From contig JADGJC010000124.1 in NCBI GenBank assembly GCA_027596075.1, positions 1 through 64,000 on the forward strand: a stretch of DNA of 64,000 nt. The letters are read 5' to 3'. Positions 22,268 to 35,024 of this stretch are shown piece by piece. The notes beneath the pieces were generated by a model. That model did no database searches. It was not told the origin of the DNA and saw nothing but the letters and a program-made list of their open reading frames with translations. The stretch is from Rhizophlyctis rosea (Eukaryota > Chytridiomycota > Chytridiomycetes > Rhizophlyctidales > Rhizophlyctidaceae). The position numbers and the translations under genes are program-made. Within the stretch, counting starts at the first letter, position 1; each line of letters begins with the position of its first letter.

Positions 22268-22986
22268 ACACATGCCCTGATAGAAATGAAGACATTCAAA
22301 CCTGTCACACGGCCCACACAAATAGCACTACCAAGATGATTTTAACTCAAAATAAATAAACATACCCCGCAGCTCCTTCTTGATTGACGAAGCTGAATGT
22401 GTCATCTCGGTTGCCGCTGATCTGGCCCACGTCGGGCCACCCCAGCAAACAACTTGTGATTGAGCAGTATGGTCATATGACTTCCTTGTGGTCCACCGAC
22501 TTGCTGATCTGGCAAGTGCAAACAAAATAAGGTTCCAACTCATCAACAGTTGGACCATTATTGCATGTGAAGGGGAGCCCTTTTGGTTGTTTCACAACAA
22601 CGTGAGTGTTTGTGGGATGTCCAGCCCAGCGGCCTTAGCCAAACATGCCATGAGAGCGCACGAGCATCTAAGGTCCAACTACTGCGGGTAATGCAAAAGG
22701 CAGTCTCGAAGGGAGCATATACAATCCTTTTTGCTGATACGTGGGTCATGAACGGTTGGAATATGAACGGAAATGAGAAAATCTTCCTAAACAGATTGTT
22801 GGTAAGTTTGGTACCCCAAATGCTCCAAATGCAACATTGTGTGCGCTGCCGTTACGGAGTCTCATACGGATCCTGCTTCAAAAGCCAAACTCAGGGTGAC
22901 TCCGACTGCCTCTGATATAATGATACAATGGTGAGGTCTACGCTTGGGCAATACCCGGGTGTATCAGCTGTGTTCAGCGCGTGAGA

Positions 22987-23005
22987 GCTCTCGAGACTCG
23001 AGAGC
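22987..23005. repeat. Perfect 9-bp inverted repeat with one-base loop
   Basis: GCTCTCGAG-A-CTCGAGAGC. The two arms match over nine bases. It stands alone in the intergenic region, with no neighbouring copy seen. Confidence 0.7.
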
Positions 23006-23358
23006 GCGAGTGCTTTCCACACCTTATCTAAGCCATCCTCCAGTCGCTGTGCCACCCCCTGATTTCGTTGGCAAAACTTGCAAGTTTCGCCAAATGCCAC
23101 ATAGTTCCAGCAGGTGAGAATGTCATCGCTCACTCTTTTGCCAATGCAATGGAATCTGCATGAATAAGGGCATATAATACCGCGAGTGGAGCAATTGTGC
23201 AGTCATGTAATTTTCCTATCTCCAGCAACACCTCAATATCAATCGCCCATGGCTGCAAGTGCTAAGCTTAATATAAGTTGATAAGGTGTAATAATAATCG
23301 GTTGACTACATTTTGGCAATCACCGCTAAGAATTCCATCATTCACGACATCATACCAA

Positions 23359-26300
23359 TCAAATCTTCACCATAACGCTATCAACATCCTTACAGAACCT
23401 AAAGGCCGCGAAATGGGCACAGTCAAAGGTCATCGAAGACACGCTCACTCCTCCACCAGCCAGAAGCTGTCCCTTCACATTCAAAACATTGCTAACAAAG
23501 TACGCATTGGGAGCCAGGATGGATCCGCTCCAGATCAGGCTGGCCTTGCTGTTGGCAATGTAGGTAGTATCAGGGAAGTTCCACAAAACCGTGCGCGGGT
23601 CAGCTCCAGTGAGCGTGATGGCGTTGAGTGAGATGGTGGTGGCTGCAGCACCAACGACGTTGATGAAGGAGATAGAGGTTGCGGGGACGGTGATTTGGAT
23701 AGTTACGGCCTTGGCTAGGACGGCTTGTGGGAGGGTAAAGATGTTGTAAACTAGATCGGAGCCGGTGAGGACGTAGCTGGTGGTTGTGGTTGTGGCTGCG
23801 ATTTGGGTGGCGGTCTTCGTGGTTGTTACGGCGCATGTTCCATGGTTGATGTAGTTTGGCACCTGAGGAAGTATAGATGGTTAGCAATGATGCAAAGGCT
23901 GAGAAAAATCTCGCAATTGAGGAACACTCACCCCAAACAAGAATGCTTGAGTAGTAAATAACTGAGGAGCATTAGCTCTCGTTGCCACTGTGCCAAGAGG
24001 ACAAGAGATAACGCTCGCTCCGACATGCAAACCAGTGATTTGCGGCGTGTTCTGCTGAGTCAGTGATTTGGAGAACTGGATCATGGCGGTCTTGGCTGCA
24101 GCAAAACCCCATGTATTCGCATTGGTCACTTGCTTCCCGTTGTAAAGTTTATTGCTTGACACGACTCCAGCGGCCTCGATCACCAGGGCGTTGGCGGTGT
24201 AAGCACATGTCCCGTAGCCAATGGTGTTGGAGGAAGCGACCAAGGTTGAAGCGCCAGCAACTTGTCCGCCAATCTTGCAGGACGATATTTGGGAGGATGT
24301 CCCTCCATACACCTGCATGAGGGTGGCATCGCCGAAGTAGCGCTTGGTGTTGGTGAAGGCGATGATTTGATTACGGACGGCAGCATTGCCACAGCTAAAG
24401 TTCATTGAGTCAATGAGATGGGCTCATCGGAAGATCATTCCATGCAAGAGGTTAGATCTTACCTGTCTTTCGCCGTCCACGTACGTTTCATCACCTTTTC
24501 GGCGGCACATTGCACATTGTTGGAAGTCACCATGTCCTCATACGTAATGCTACGAGTTAAAGGTGTCAATAACCAAGCATGTCAACTTCAAGCCCGCATC
24601 GAGTTGAAGTGCAACGAGAAACTTACACAACGGGCACTTGGCCACATGAATCAAATGCTTTCGGGTACCCAAGAGTACCAGTTCCATATGGCGAAAGGAA
24701 ATCCACAGTCGCATCCGCAGGGAATGCGCTATCCCAATACGGCGCAACTTTATCCTCCACGGTAATGGTTTGGACATATGTGATTGTTTGATCCGGATCG
24801 TTAGGACAACCAACCGCCGCTGCCTTCCAAGTACGTTTGATTTCCCTGTTTGAAAGTCAAAATCAAGTCAGAAAAGTTGGTTAGACCGATTTGCAGTATG
24901 TCAAAACCGTACCAGAGTCCACACGATATGAGTACGGGAGCAGCATCGGTGTACGTGACCAAAATGCCACCACCAGCGCCAACACATCCACTGCGAGCAG
25001 CAGCCATTCCCGTCACCAATGGGGAAACGTCGCTTTCACATGATACTTTGACGTCGGCAACAGGAGCCACGGCGCCCTGTTGGTAGGGGATCCATTTCGG
25101 CGGTTCCGGATCGATCATGATGTTCTGGACGACAGGTGTTGCCTCTTGACCGCATGTGTCCTGAACATGTACACCAATACAATTTTTTGCAGGTAAGTAG
25201 GTAGAAGTGGATTTTCGTCTCAGCGGACAATAGTACTGTAATACAAGTACTTTACCCTGAAGGTCCAAGTGGCCCTAACCAATAATCCACCACACTTTGG
25301 ATTCCCGGCTACATCCTGAGCCAAGCTCACGCCGAATTGAGTCGTAGCCGGTTGACAGTATGGATCGACCGTCACCTGAAGTATGAGGTTAGTGTATGAA
25401 CTAATGAAAGCAACTCACATGACTTAACAAGAGCCTCACCGTAGGTTTGCCCAAAAGATCAGTTCTCTCATATATGTTGACCGAACACTTGAAAGTTTTC
25501 GGAGTGGGAGCGGTAAGGACAGGAGGAGTCCGCGATTCCCTTTCGGCCAAAATTTCGGGTCCAAGTCCGTTAGCGCCTTGTATGTCTTTAGCTGCACGAG
25601 TTATCTGATCGAATGAATACACGTCAGCAAAAGGAGGAGTCTCAGTAGCAAAGCAGAAATGGAGACCTACAAAACTGTCTATGGTACTTTGCGAATCCAA
25701 ATAGAATTGATCAGGGTCATTGATATCATTGAACGATGCCGAATACGTCTTTGAGATTGGCGCCGCTTTGAAACCTTGGCTAGTGGTATCCAATTCCGGC
25801 ATCTGAACGGGTACATCGATGTTGGCGCTGCCTTGATTACGACGCTGAAGCCCGGCTGGCTTCTGCACAAGCGTAGAGCCGTAGCGGTAATCCGCACCGC
25901 CAAAGTGCAACGCGTCCGCAGGAACAAAACCACCATTCAGAATGAACAGAAGACCTTGATTATTAGCTTGGCTCGCCGCGAGGATAGCTGCTTTCCTCTC
26001 CTGTTGCATCGCAGCTTCCTTCACTCTGAGAGCTTCGGCGGCCACTTTTTGAACGCATTCCTTGTCAACCTCATAAGCACCGCGCTCGGTTGTGCAACTG
26101 AGGTCTAGGAAGAAGATTTGCAAGCATTTTTGCCACTTTGAAAACCAACGTGATGTACATGTGAGTTCGACGAAATGAAAAGAGCGCGCCAATAATGTTT
26201 CCCCACCTCCCATTGCATTACGGTGCACTTGGTCGTTGGGTCCTTCATGTCCGTTGGGACCAGGTGGTTATTCTCACTTGCATATCCGATGCCCACACTT

Positions 26301-29300
26301 TGCAAGACGGAACCTAGCCCGCCCCAAATGTCCCCTTTCAGGAATTTGGATGCGGCATCGACTACGGACAGAACACGAAAAGGATATGAGGCAAGATCAT
26401 TATGGCAAAAAACTGACTGTGTGTCATACCGAGCGAGTTGAAAGTATCCGCGAAATGACCAATAACCGCACCGACGGCCCCAATCTAGGACAAAATGATG
26501 AGATAACGGAGACAATGTCGTGGAATACCATGCACAGAACGTCTTACCACTCCCGAGACAACGTTATTGAAAACCGTTCCAAAACTGTCCCCCAAAAGGT
26601 TACCCAACGCTTCTAGAGCTCCACCAGGCGCGAAAGCGGCTTTGATTGCATTGCCAATTTTGTTGATTTGAGCTGATACCTATCACGATCACCAAAACAC
26701 AATTAAGCTCCTTAGAAATCAACGTCGCTCCCAACCATTCGAAAAACTCTTACCTCATCCCAGACTTTCTTGGCAAACTCCGCAACCGCCTTCAGCGCCG
26801 CTGTAACAGCTTTGGAGATCACTTCACCGAGGTTACTGAAGTCGGAATGCCAGGAGAGATCAAAGTCGGTATTAGTAACGTCAGAACCATCACCGAGACC
26901 CGCTGGTGTACCAGATTTCCTGTTGTTGGTGAAAAACATGATTCAATAGGCGTCCTGGCATTGAAAATCTCAATTGCTGCAACAAAATACACACCCCGTG
27001 ACAGTGTTCATGATTCCAAGGATAGACAAAGACACTTCGAAGAAGCCGGAGCGATCTGTCAAAATGACTGTAAGGAAAGGATGAGTTTACTGAAATGTAA
27101 TACTTTAAGAATCGTTTCACCTACCAGTCGTATTTACTCCAACAATCATCAACGCACGAATCTCAGCTTCCACATATACAAAGAACGGATTATCCCCGTC
27201 AGGCGCATTGGTGCCCTCAGTCTGGAACGCAGCAATGATGATCAAATCTGTCAATTGCACAGCGATGCCAAAACCGAGGGTCTTCCTCGCGCCAACGTAT
27301 ATAATCATGTATCCGCCCGGAGCTAAAATCAGCAAAAGTCAGAGTTCAGACGTATTCATTCCAAATACACGATGAGATACTGACGTTGAGCATAAAGCCA
27401 CATATCTACAGGCCGCAACCCGCTGGGTGCGGTTGATTCCACTCCAGTCGGTACACCGTAGTCCAAGCACAAACCCTTCTTATCATATGAAGTACAGCAC
27501 CCGGAGGTCTGGTTCAAGAACAGCTTGCGACGTTGGAGCTCGACGTTGTTGATCCATTGGAGTTCGACTTGGATCTTGCTAAGTTGGATACCGAGGAACT
27601 TAGTATCGATGACAACCCTGCAGTGAAGTGTCAGATGGTGGTTTTTGGTAAAATGAGGAATGACAAATACAAAGGCCATACCTGAATGCAAACCCGTTGA
27701 AGACTTTGTCACGGAAAAGGATTGCTACGTCTGCCCGTCTCCCCGGACCAAACTCAAAGAATTTGGCAGCGATGCCGTCCAACTCGAATGGTGATCTCGC
27801 CTGAGGAGGAATGACATCCATGGTAAGCCATGCGTCAACGTAACGCTCGTATCATCTCAAAGTGCTCACCCCAAGATCGATGCTAGTGAAGATACCCGAA
27901 GGATGGCAAATTTCATCTGCCTCTCCTTGAGCTGTACCTAAAACCGGCGAATGAGCAAATGACTTCACGGCAAACAACAACAGCAAGTCAATCTCCACTA
28001 ACGGTCATTGAAAATCCATCCAGCATATCCTGTTCCAATTTTCAAAAGCGGGATGAAGCCGAACACGGTCAAATCGATCTGTTGAGGTCGAAGTTCCTTA
28101 GGAAAAATATAGGAGCATCTTGACCGATTGTGCATTGGCTACTTACGCTTGCAATATTTAAGAAAACCGTGTTTGTGCTGGACGTCCATCCGCCGAACAA
28201 GTCCGCCGAGACGGAGACTCCAATTTCGAGCTGACACGAGGGTGTCAACAAAGATGTTCGTACAATAACAGAGCATCAGGCATCCGCGCTTGCCGGTGTC
28301 ATTACTCACCTTCTTTGTTGACTTGGGAATCTTGGAACCGAGCGATGCAGCGAAGTCAATGTCGATGCCGACCCAGAAATTGGTCTCCGGTTGGAAAAGA
28401 ACCTGTTTAGCAGTACCGGGTTTGATGAATCAGATACTTGGTTTCAATAGCAAAATGACAAGAGCCGGAACGTACCGCAAATTGACCATTCCACACAGTA
28501 ATGTTCTGCACGTGACCGTACGCAAGACTGCCGGATGCATCACCAGCAAAGCCTCGCAACGTGGGCGTGATTGTCCACGGCGGAGGAAGGAACTGCAAGA
28601 GCTTGTCAGCGCCAGGGAAGAAGGAAGGAGTGAAAGCCTGCGAAGCGAGTAAGTCACGTCAATTCATTGTCTCAACGACTGTTCAAGCGTCACACACCAA
28701 TCCCAGGAACTCGTCTCGATCGTTACGGAGAACGCAAATCAACTGAAGAGGACCAGCGAAATTCAAATATCCCTTTTGTGCAACTGTGTCGAAGACGTCC
28801 ATGACGGATCCCATAAGGTTCCAGAACGGATTGACGCATCCACCGATTCTCAGAACTTCTGCTAGGTCGTCGACCTCCCATGCGGCGACCTGACAACGGT
28901 GATGAGATTGAGTTATTTGACACTACGCTATCCAGTTTCATAACACTTGCAAAACATACGCTGTATGTCTTATTCGGCATCAGCGGAAATCGTCCGCACG
29001 TTGTTCCTTTCTTGTTTTCAATAAGGTCTTGACCGTCAGCATCCTCAAACCCAAAGGTGTCACTCGCGTATTCGGCGATGCTTTGACCACCGCGGGCTTT
29101 GAAGCAGTCCATCATTCCTCCGGATCTGGGAGAGAATGTTACTGATCGGAAATCCGTAGAATTGTAAAGTATGGAAATGGATATCATACGCTGCACGCTT
29201 CTTCAAGCCTTTATGTTCAACATCAGGCTCGTAGCGGATTAAGCCGAGAGGTTCGGCACCAGGGCTATGCGCATCTAGGTGTCGTGTGAAAACATGATAG

Positions 29301-29605
29301 CCGAGGACTGGGACTGGTCCGCTCAGGGGCAAGGTGATTGCATCACTCTGATTGAGAGCGGCAATATCGGTAAGAGATGCATACGAGAATGGATCGTCCG
29401 AAAGAACTAGAGGTGCTCGTTTGGTGCGTTCGAGTTTGGCCGTGGAAGAGTTTTGACCAGTGACAAAATCTGCTTGTGTTTGACCAGTGCCTGGCAGATG
29501 TTTGGCAACATCAAAACGATGACATCACTTGTCACAATGTGGTCTTTGAACCTTACCTAGTACGCAGAAGGCTACGGCCGCTCCTAACCACAAAGAGGAG
29601 CGCAT
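23359..29605 (-). CDS. Very large secreted multidomain protein: HYR-like repeats and choice-of-anchor-A domain
   Basis: One start with a signal peptide (MRSSLWLGAAVAFCVLG at 29605) and one final stop (23359) bracket a chain of some 25 short exons that stay in frame. I estimate more than 1,500 residues. The N-terminal two thirds are beta-rich and unrecognised, containing LGYHVFTRHLDAHSPGAEPL, FWVGIDIDFAASLGSKIPKS and DGIAAKFFEFGPGRRADVAI. At about 26600-26900 a hydrophobic helical segment rich in Ala/Val occurs (ISKAVTAALKAVAEFAKKVW). Then come two or three HYR-like units with the signature C..V.ITYED....C....KRTWTAKDRCGN (24400-25380). The end is a choice-of-anchor-A domain: ISLNAITLTGADPRTVLWNF, then IWSGSILAPNAYFV and KGQLLAGGG. 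Such domains are best known in bacterial adhesins and some protists. Likely an extracellular or wall-attached adhesin. Exon borders are approximate. Confidence 0.72.
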
Positions 29606-31196
29606 GTTGTAAATCCAACACGCACGCAAAAAGTAATGGACAATGATTCTATCCGGCACGCCCACTCCAATAGCTATGCCAATGCCGCAAAGAAGTCCTG
29701 GGTGTTAGAGAAGCACAGCGGAATATCTATCGTAAAAGAACCTCCGGAGACTTCACTTTACAGTGAAGATCCGTGGAGATGATTAGAAGGGATGGAGCTG
29801 GTCGTGAAGCTTGTTGGTATTCATATGCTCCTGGAAACCCGAGACGATTCAAAGTGGGATAAACCTGTTCCCGCAATGCTTGGGCCTTGCAACAAAATGC
29901 GGGTGATGGTCATAAATGCCTGGACCCAATTTGAGCCACTTCTTTGTTTTTTGCACATCGCACTCATCGGTATAATTGCTCAAGCATAAATCGATGGTAT
30001 ATCTCCGGATGTTTTGCATACGCTTATGCAGACAGGTGGGAGTGTTAAGATGAATAGGCGTAAAAGAAGTGCTTGTAGATGGATGGTTGCAGTTGCATCA
30101 ACCATCGGGTTTGAAGCGCAAATCATGGCGAAAGCCATTCGCACCCCCTGCACATTCCAAAGGGCCCTGAAGGTTGGAAGATGTCTGTGCCACCAGTTGG
30201 GGGGAAATGAAAAACGCGTCCAACCAATACGGGTCCCTTTACCTCCCTCCAAACACAGCTAAACACTGATAAACATCTTCCGAGGGAGACTGCAGAAACT
30301 GCCCAACTTCATGTCCCAACTTACCGGAGGAAAGGATGGAGAGATGTCCTGGGTCTGGATAGTTCATCACCGCAGGCTGACTGAAGACAACCATCGCAAA
30401 ACGATCATATATTTGGTACCACCATGCTGGAAGTCGAAATCAAGACGGAAGAAGGGACTTGACATTCATGCCTTCATTCAGTTTCATTCATGAACGTCCC
30501 CAACCAATTGTTGCATGCACTGATAGCAACGCGGGGGGTACCTCTCCGACCCTGGTCAACACCAAAAGCAATAAAATGGGAAGTAATTCAGGCTGAATAG
30601 TCATGCGAACTACAGGTGGTTGTCAAACTGGCCGATCTAGCCTGTTCCTATGCGATACAGCATGTCATGACGCATGTCATGACTTCAATATTGGTTGATG
30701 GAGCAGCTGGGCATCGGTCAAAGACAATCCGGCTGTTTGATAGTCAGCACGTGACGGAAGCTGACGGAAGCCAGTCCAATCACGATAAGACTGGTATAAA
30801 GCATATAATGTATGACCATCATTCGTAGCAACAGAAACAGATGCAACAGCAATGCCTTGCAAAGACATGACCAACACACGCAAAGTAACTGAAACATGAC
30901 AATGATATATTCTTTGCTACAAATGTACTCCCAAGTCCCAAAAAGAGCCAAAAAAACCACCCTTATGCTACGTTCGTCCTCCCCAACTCCCCACCCCACA
31001 TGAAAAAAAGCATGAAACATAAAAGTTCGGATATGATACAATCAGACAAAAGATGCCAAAAAACTAAATACTGCAGACTCCCCCCTTCTCCTCCTACTCT
31101 CTTTTGAGCCCCAACGTTGGGCAACGCTGCCCCAAAACCCTCCTCAAATGGTTGTCTCTCTAGATGGGCAGAGACATGACTTCGTAATCGCTCGAC
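29606..31196. other. Intergenic, 1.6 kb, no gene supported
   Basis: Frames of 60-110 codons on both strands are domainless and lack the codon pattern of neighbouring genes. A near-tandem GTCATGACGCATGTCATGAC lies at about 30665 and a GTGACGGAAGCTGACGGAAG direct repeat near 30751. No RNA gene recognised. Confidence 0.5.
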
Positions 31197-33070
31197 TTAG
31201 GCGAAGACGCCGTAAGGGGTGAACTGACGCTTCCTCCGACGGTAGTGACCCTCAGCTGTGGGGGTGGCGGTGGCGGTGGCGGGCGGGATGGGCGGGAGGA
31301 TGCCGGGGAGGAAAGGCACGACGGTTTCGGCGGAGGTCTCAGTCTCGGTACCGGTTTCGGTCTCCGTCTCGGTTTCAGTCTCAGTGGAGGGGATGATGAC
31401 GACCTCGGTTTGGCGGGCACGAAGGCGGCGGGTGAAGCTGGGGAGGAGGGTGGGGACGAGAGTTTGGATTTCGGTGGCGAGGCCCTCAGTGGTGGTTTCT
31501 TCGGGTGCTGTGGTGGACGTCTCAGTCTCAGTGAAAGGGGCGGTGGTGGTGGAGACGACGCTTCCAGATGGAGCGGGTTGGGCGGCGGCAGGGGCGGGGC
31601 TGGAGCCGCTGGAGGCACTGCCCGAGCCTGAAGCGGACGCAGAGGAGTTGTCACCGGAAGCGTTTGCGGTACCGTTGCCATTACCCGTGGCGGAGCTTTG
31701 TCGACGGAACTTGAGACGAGGAGCGGCCGTCTCGAAGGCTCCCAAGTTGTTGGTGGCGGCGACGGTGGTGACGACGGGCTTGAGGGCCGTAATGGGGACG
31801 AGGGTGGGACCTGTTTCGGTAGCAGAGGCAGCTTCGGTAATTTCGGCGGAAGTAGCAGATTCAGTGGCCTCGGTGGACGTGGCAGCTTCGGTGGTCTCGG
31901 TCGACGTGGTGGCAGCCTCGGTGGCTACGGTCGACGTGGTGGCAGCTTGAGTGGTTTCGGTCGATAAGGTGGCAGCCTTGGTGGTCAAAATTGAGGAGGG
32001 TGCAGCAGCGGGAGTGGTAGTCCGAGCAGGTTTGCCGACGACAGCAGAGCCTTGTCCATGGGCATGGGCATTTGCGTTGTTTCCGGATGCCGCGGCGTTG
32101 CCGGTTCCTGAGCCCGAAGCAGTTCCTTGTCGACGAATGCGATAGTAGCGAGCCGTGAGGCCGGTTGCAAGGGGGGCTTCAGTGGAGGTCTCGGTGGAGC
32201 TTTCCGTCTCGGTTTCCGTGGCAGTGGACGTCTCCGTAGCAGAGGATGGAGGGAGAGTAGGGGGAGGTCCGGCGATTCCGGTTCCTTGACCTTGACCGAC
32301 TGCGTTGGCGTTGGGACCCGACGCGGCAGCATTTCCAGATCCTGAGCCCGAAGCAGAGGATCCTTGACGACGGAGGCGACGGGCAGGGGAAGGAATGAGG
32401 GTAGCGATGGATGCGGGACCAGTCGCAAATTCGGCAGGTTCGGTTTCGCTCTCGGCTTCCGTTGCAGGAGAAGTTTCGGAGGCAGAGGGGGGAGCGATGG
32501 TTGGAGCACCTGCGAGACCACTGCCTTGGCCTTGACCGACAGCGTTCGCGTTACCGCCGTTCGAAGAGGCGGCAGCATTTCCAGAGCCCGACCCCGACGC
32601 AGAGGATCCTTGGCGGCGAACACGGCGAGGGGAGACGGCCTCGCTTGGGAGCAACGTGGGGATTGCGGTTGCGGTCGCGTAACCTGATTGTACAAATGTA
32701 TGTTAGGACCGCAGTTCCACATCGATTTTGAAGCAAACGGCAAACAGCAAAGGAAGAACTTACTCAAGCTGGTGTACGACTCGGTAGCGGTGGCGGTCGC
32801 AGTCTCCTCAACGAAGGAAAGCGGGTTGAGGGATTCAAGGTTCGGAGGAACAGCTGTATGTGCAGAACGCAGGAACAATGGTCAGTGATGCTTTCTTCCA
32901 CAGCGGCGGCTGCCCTCCACCAGCCCACCCATCCATCCCCAAGCAGTGACAACACTCAAATACCCACCAGTCGGAAGAACGAAGGCCGGCGCGGCAGTAA
33001 CACCACGGTTTCCAGCGAGCATGAGCGCCAAACTGGCGGTTGCGGAGAAGATCACGACTCGAGCGCGCAT
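31197..33070 (-). CDS. Secreted repetitive precursor with dibasic (KEX2-type) sites, 559 aa, three exons
   Basis: Exons 33070-32968, 32853-32764 and 32683-31197 join in frame. A signal peptide (MRARVVIFSATASLALMLAG) is followed by a long Thr/Ser/Glu/Ala-rich chain. Five dibasic or arginine-rich sites are each followed directly by glutamine: RRVRRQ, RRLRRQ, RIRRQ, KFRRQ and RRRKRQ; a related RRLRARQ also occurs. The first four start a repeated module of about 35 residues, GSSASGSGSGNAAAS then NANAVGQGQGSGLAG, that degenerates toward the C-terminus. Modules are separated by Thr/Glu linkers. After the last RRRKR only QFTPYGVFA remains. This is the layout of KEX2-processed repeat proteins and of peptide-pheromone precursors: Golgi protease cleavage would release Gln-starting (possibly pyroglutamate) products. 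Cell-wall, repellent or signalling roles are all possible. Confidence 0.8.
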
Positions 33071-34369
33071 GATGTTGCGTGGGTGTTTTTTGAATGTAGA
33101 GGTGTTGTGTTCTCTTGTTATCGCGAACGTGAACAGGCTTAGAAGAAGGTATATGCCAGAACCACGCAAAAAGATGAAGCAAGTTGGTATTGGTGGTTGT
33201 TTGAACTGGCAAAGGATGTGAGAGAAGCACGAAGATTGGAAGAAAGGAAGAGAGAGAGAGAGCGAGTCTGATTGAGGGTGGGTGGGTCGTTATGTATTGT
33301 TGATGATCGCCCATACGGAAGAAAAACACACAATAGATACAACATATTTGCGTCAGCAAGTGTACATCTGCATCATAGGTGGCAATGTAATGGGCACTGT
33401 CGGGCCAAGGGTCATGTCGAATAGTGTATGATGACGTGAACTATCCAGATTGAATCATAGCACCCCGGGCCAAGAAACGCCGATCTGGTGCGTGGTGGAT
33501 TCTGTGGCAAAGTCACTGGCGATCCACTCGTCAACATGCGAAAAATTCCCCTATCGATAGGATGACCCGTGGCGCAGCCAACGCGGAGCACTGCCCATTT
33601 CCCCCTCCGATCTCCGATGGCGACATTGGCAAAAACATTAAGGTGTCTCTGATGTGTTCTCTCTGAATGCATACGCTTGAAGCAATTAGCATGTGGTGGT
33701 GATGATGTCTCGATCTTGGAGTGCCATCGCATCGAGGCACGTTGCAGTGCCTTGTTGTTGTTTACGCGAGAGGAGGGATGAAGTTGATCAGCAAAGTCGC
33801 CGCGAGCCGCGAGCATCACTCCAGTTTGAGAACACATGGCGCCATAGAGAAGTTTGATTGGGAAAGTATGAGGCTTCGTAAGACATAAATAAAGGACGCA
33901 TGTGCATTGAGATGCGAGCATCACTGAAAATACATTTTGAAGGCTTGCGTTGGGAAATGAACGAGAGAATGGCCGTGAGTATGGACAATAACCATGAGAT
34001 TGCATACATAAGCAAGGCCGCAGAAAAGTAAATGGGAAAATGCATTCCAAGAACGCGTTAGTTCATGAAGTGACATCAAGTACAAAAGATGCGATCACAC
34101 TTCCATGTAATTGCACTGAAAGACATATCAAAACGTGGAGGTGACCCATAGACTTCGATTCCAATCAGCGATCCCCATTGAGAAAATCCGACATGTGCGA
34201 ATCCTTTCGGACATTTTTTATGGCGCATATCACAGTGGGCCCTGCTCCTTATCACACCTCCGAGGTTTCCAATCCAGCGGGTTTTTCGAACAAAAATCTA
34301 GCCAAGAGTTTCGAATTTCCCGGATGCATGGGTTGGCATTCTTGACACATTTCTCAAACGTCAGAACAA
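33071..34369. other. Intergenic, 1.3 kb
   Basis: Holds the 5' flank of the repeat precursor and of the polyglutamine gene. A 212-codon minus-strand frame (33412-34050) is the longest open frame but has no domain, no plausible signal peptide and unusual composition, so it is not called as a gene. Confidence 0.4.
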
Positions 34370-34987
34370 ATGTTACTGACTATGATGGGACTAAGTCGTC
34401 TCTCCATCAAATTTCTTCTGTTTTCCCTCCTGTTCGTCCTATGGCTAGACATATTTGTCCTTCGAATGATACATCGACATCCATCATCACGAATCATCAT
34501 CACAACAACATCCGATACATCTCCCTCATCCGACCACCCCACGCCACCTTCCTCCTCCAGCAATGACGCCCTTAAACCCGCTCCCATCCCACAACCCACA
34601 AACACCCCCCAATGGCACCCAATCCCCACCCCATCAAAACCCCCATCCCTCCTCCGCCTCCTCACCGGCCGCAAAACCCACGACCAAGTAATCCTAGCCC
34701 TTCACCGCATCCGCTCAGTATCCGAAGAGTCTGATCCCGTGCCCGTTAATGTCGAATGGGGTCCCCGGGACGCAAACGGGTTGCCGGTGGGTGGGGGTGA
34801 TGGGCAGTGGGAGGCTAGGCCGGTGGTCATTCAAAAGGTGGAGAAGCGGACTAGGAAGATTGTGAAGTATGTTGTTGTGGGGCCGGATGGGGTGCAGAGG
34901 GTTGTTGAGGGGCCTTTCAGTGGTGCTGTGGTGGGTGGGGCGGGGCAACAGCAGCAGCAGCAAGCACCATCTGCGCTATTACTACAG

Positions 34988-35024
<37 letters not shown>

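Larger units (their letters stand above)
22159..23358. other. Intergenic, 1.2 kb; one perfect hairpin
   Basis: Contains a TATA element for the Rds1-like gene (22261-22267) and the hairpin at 22987-23005. Frames of 60-110 codons on both strands show no domain. Several near-palindromic restriction-like sites occur but no transposon ends. Confidence 0.5.

Noticed and set aside
31245..31950. Gly/Val-rich plus-strand open frames of 128-230 codons
   Set aside because: They are antisense shadows of the Ser/Thr/Ala-rich repeat precursor on the minus strand.
33412..34050. 212-codon open frame on the minus strand
   Set aside because: No domain, no signal peptide and an odd mix of Cys, His and Arg; lies between two genes and shows no codon pattern of real genes here.
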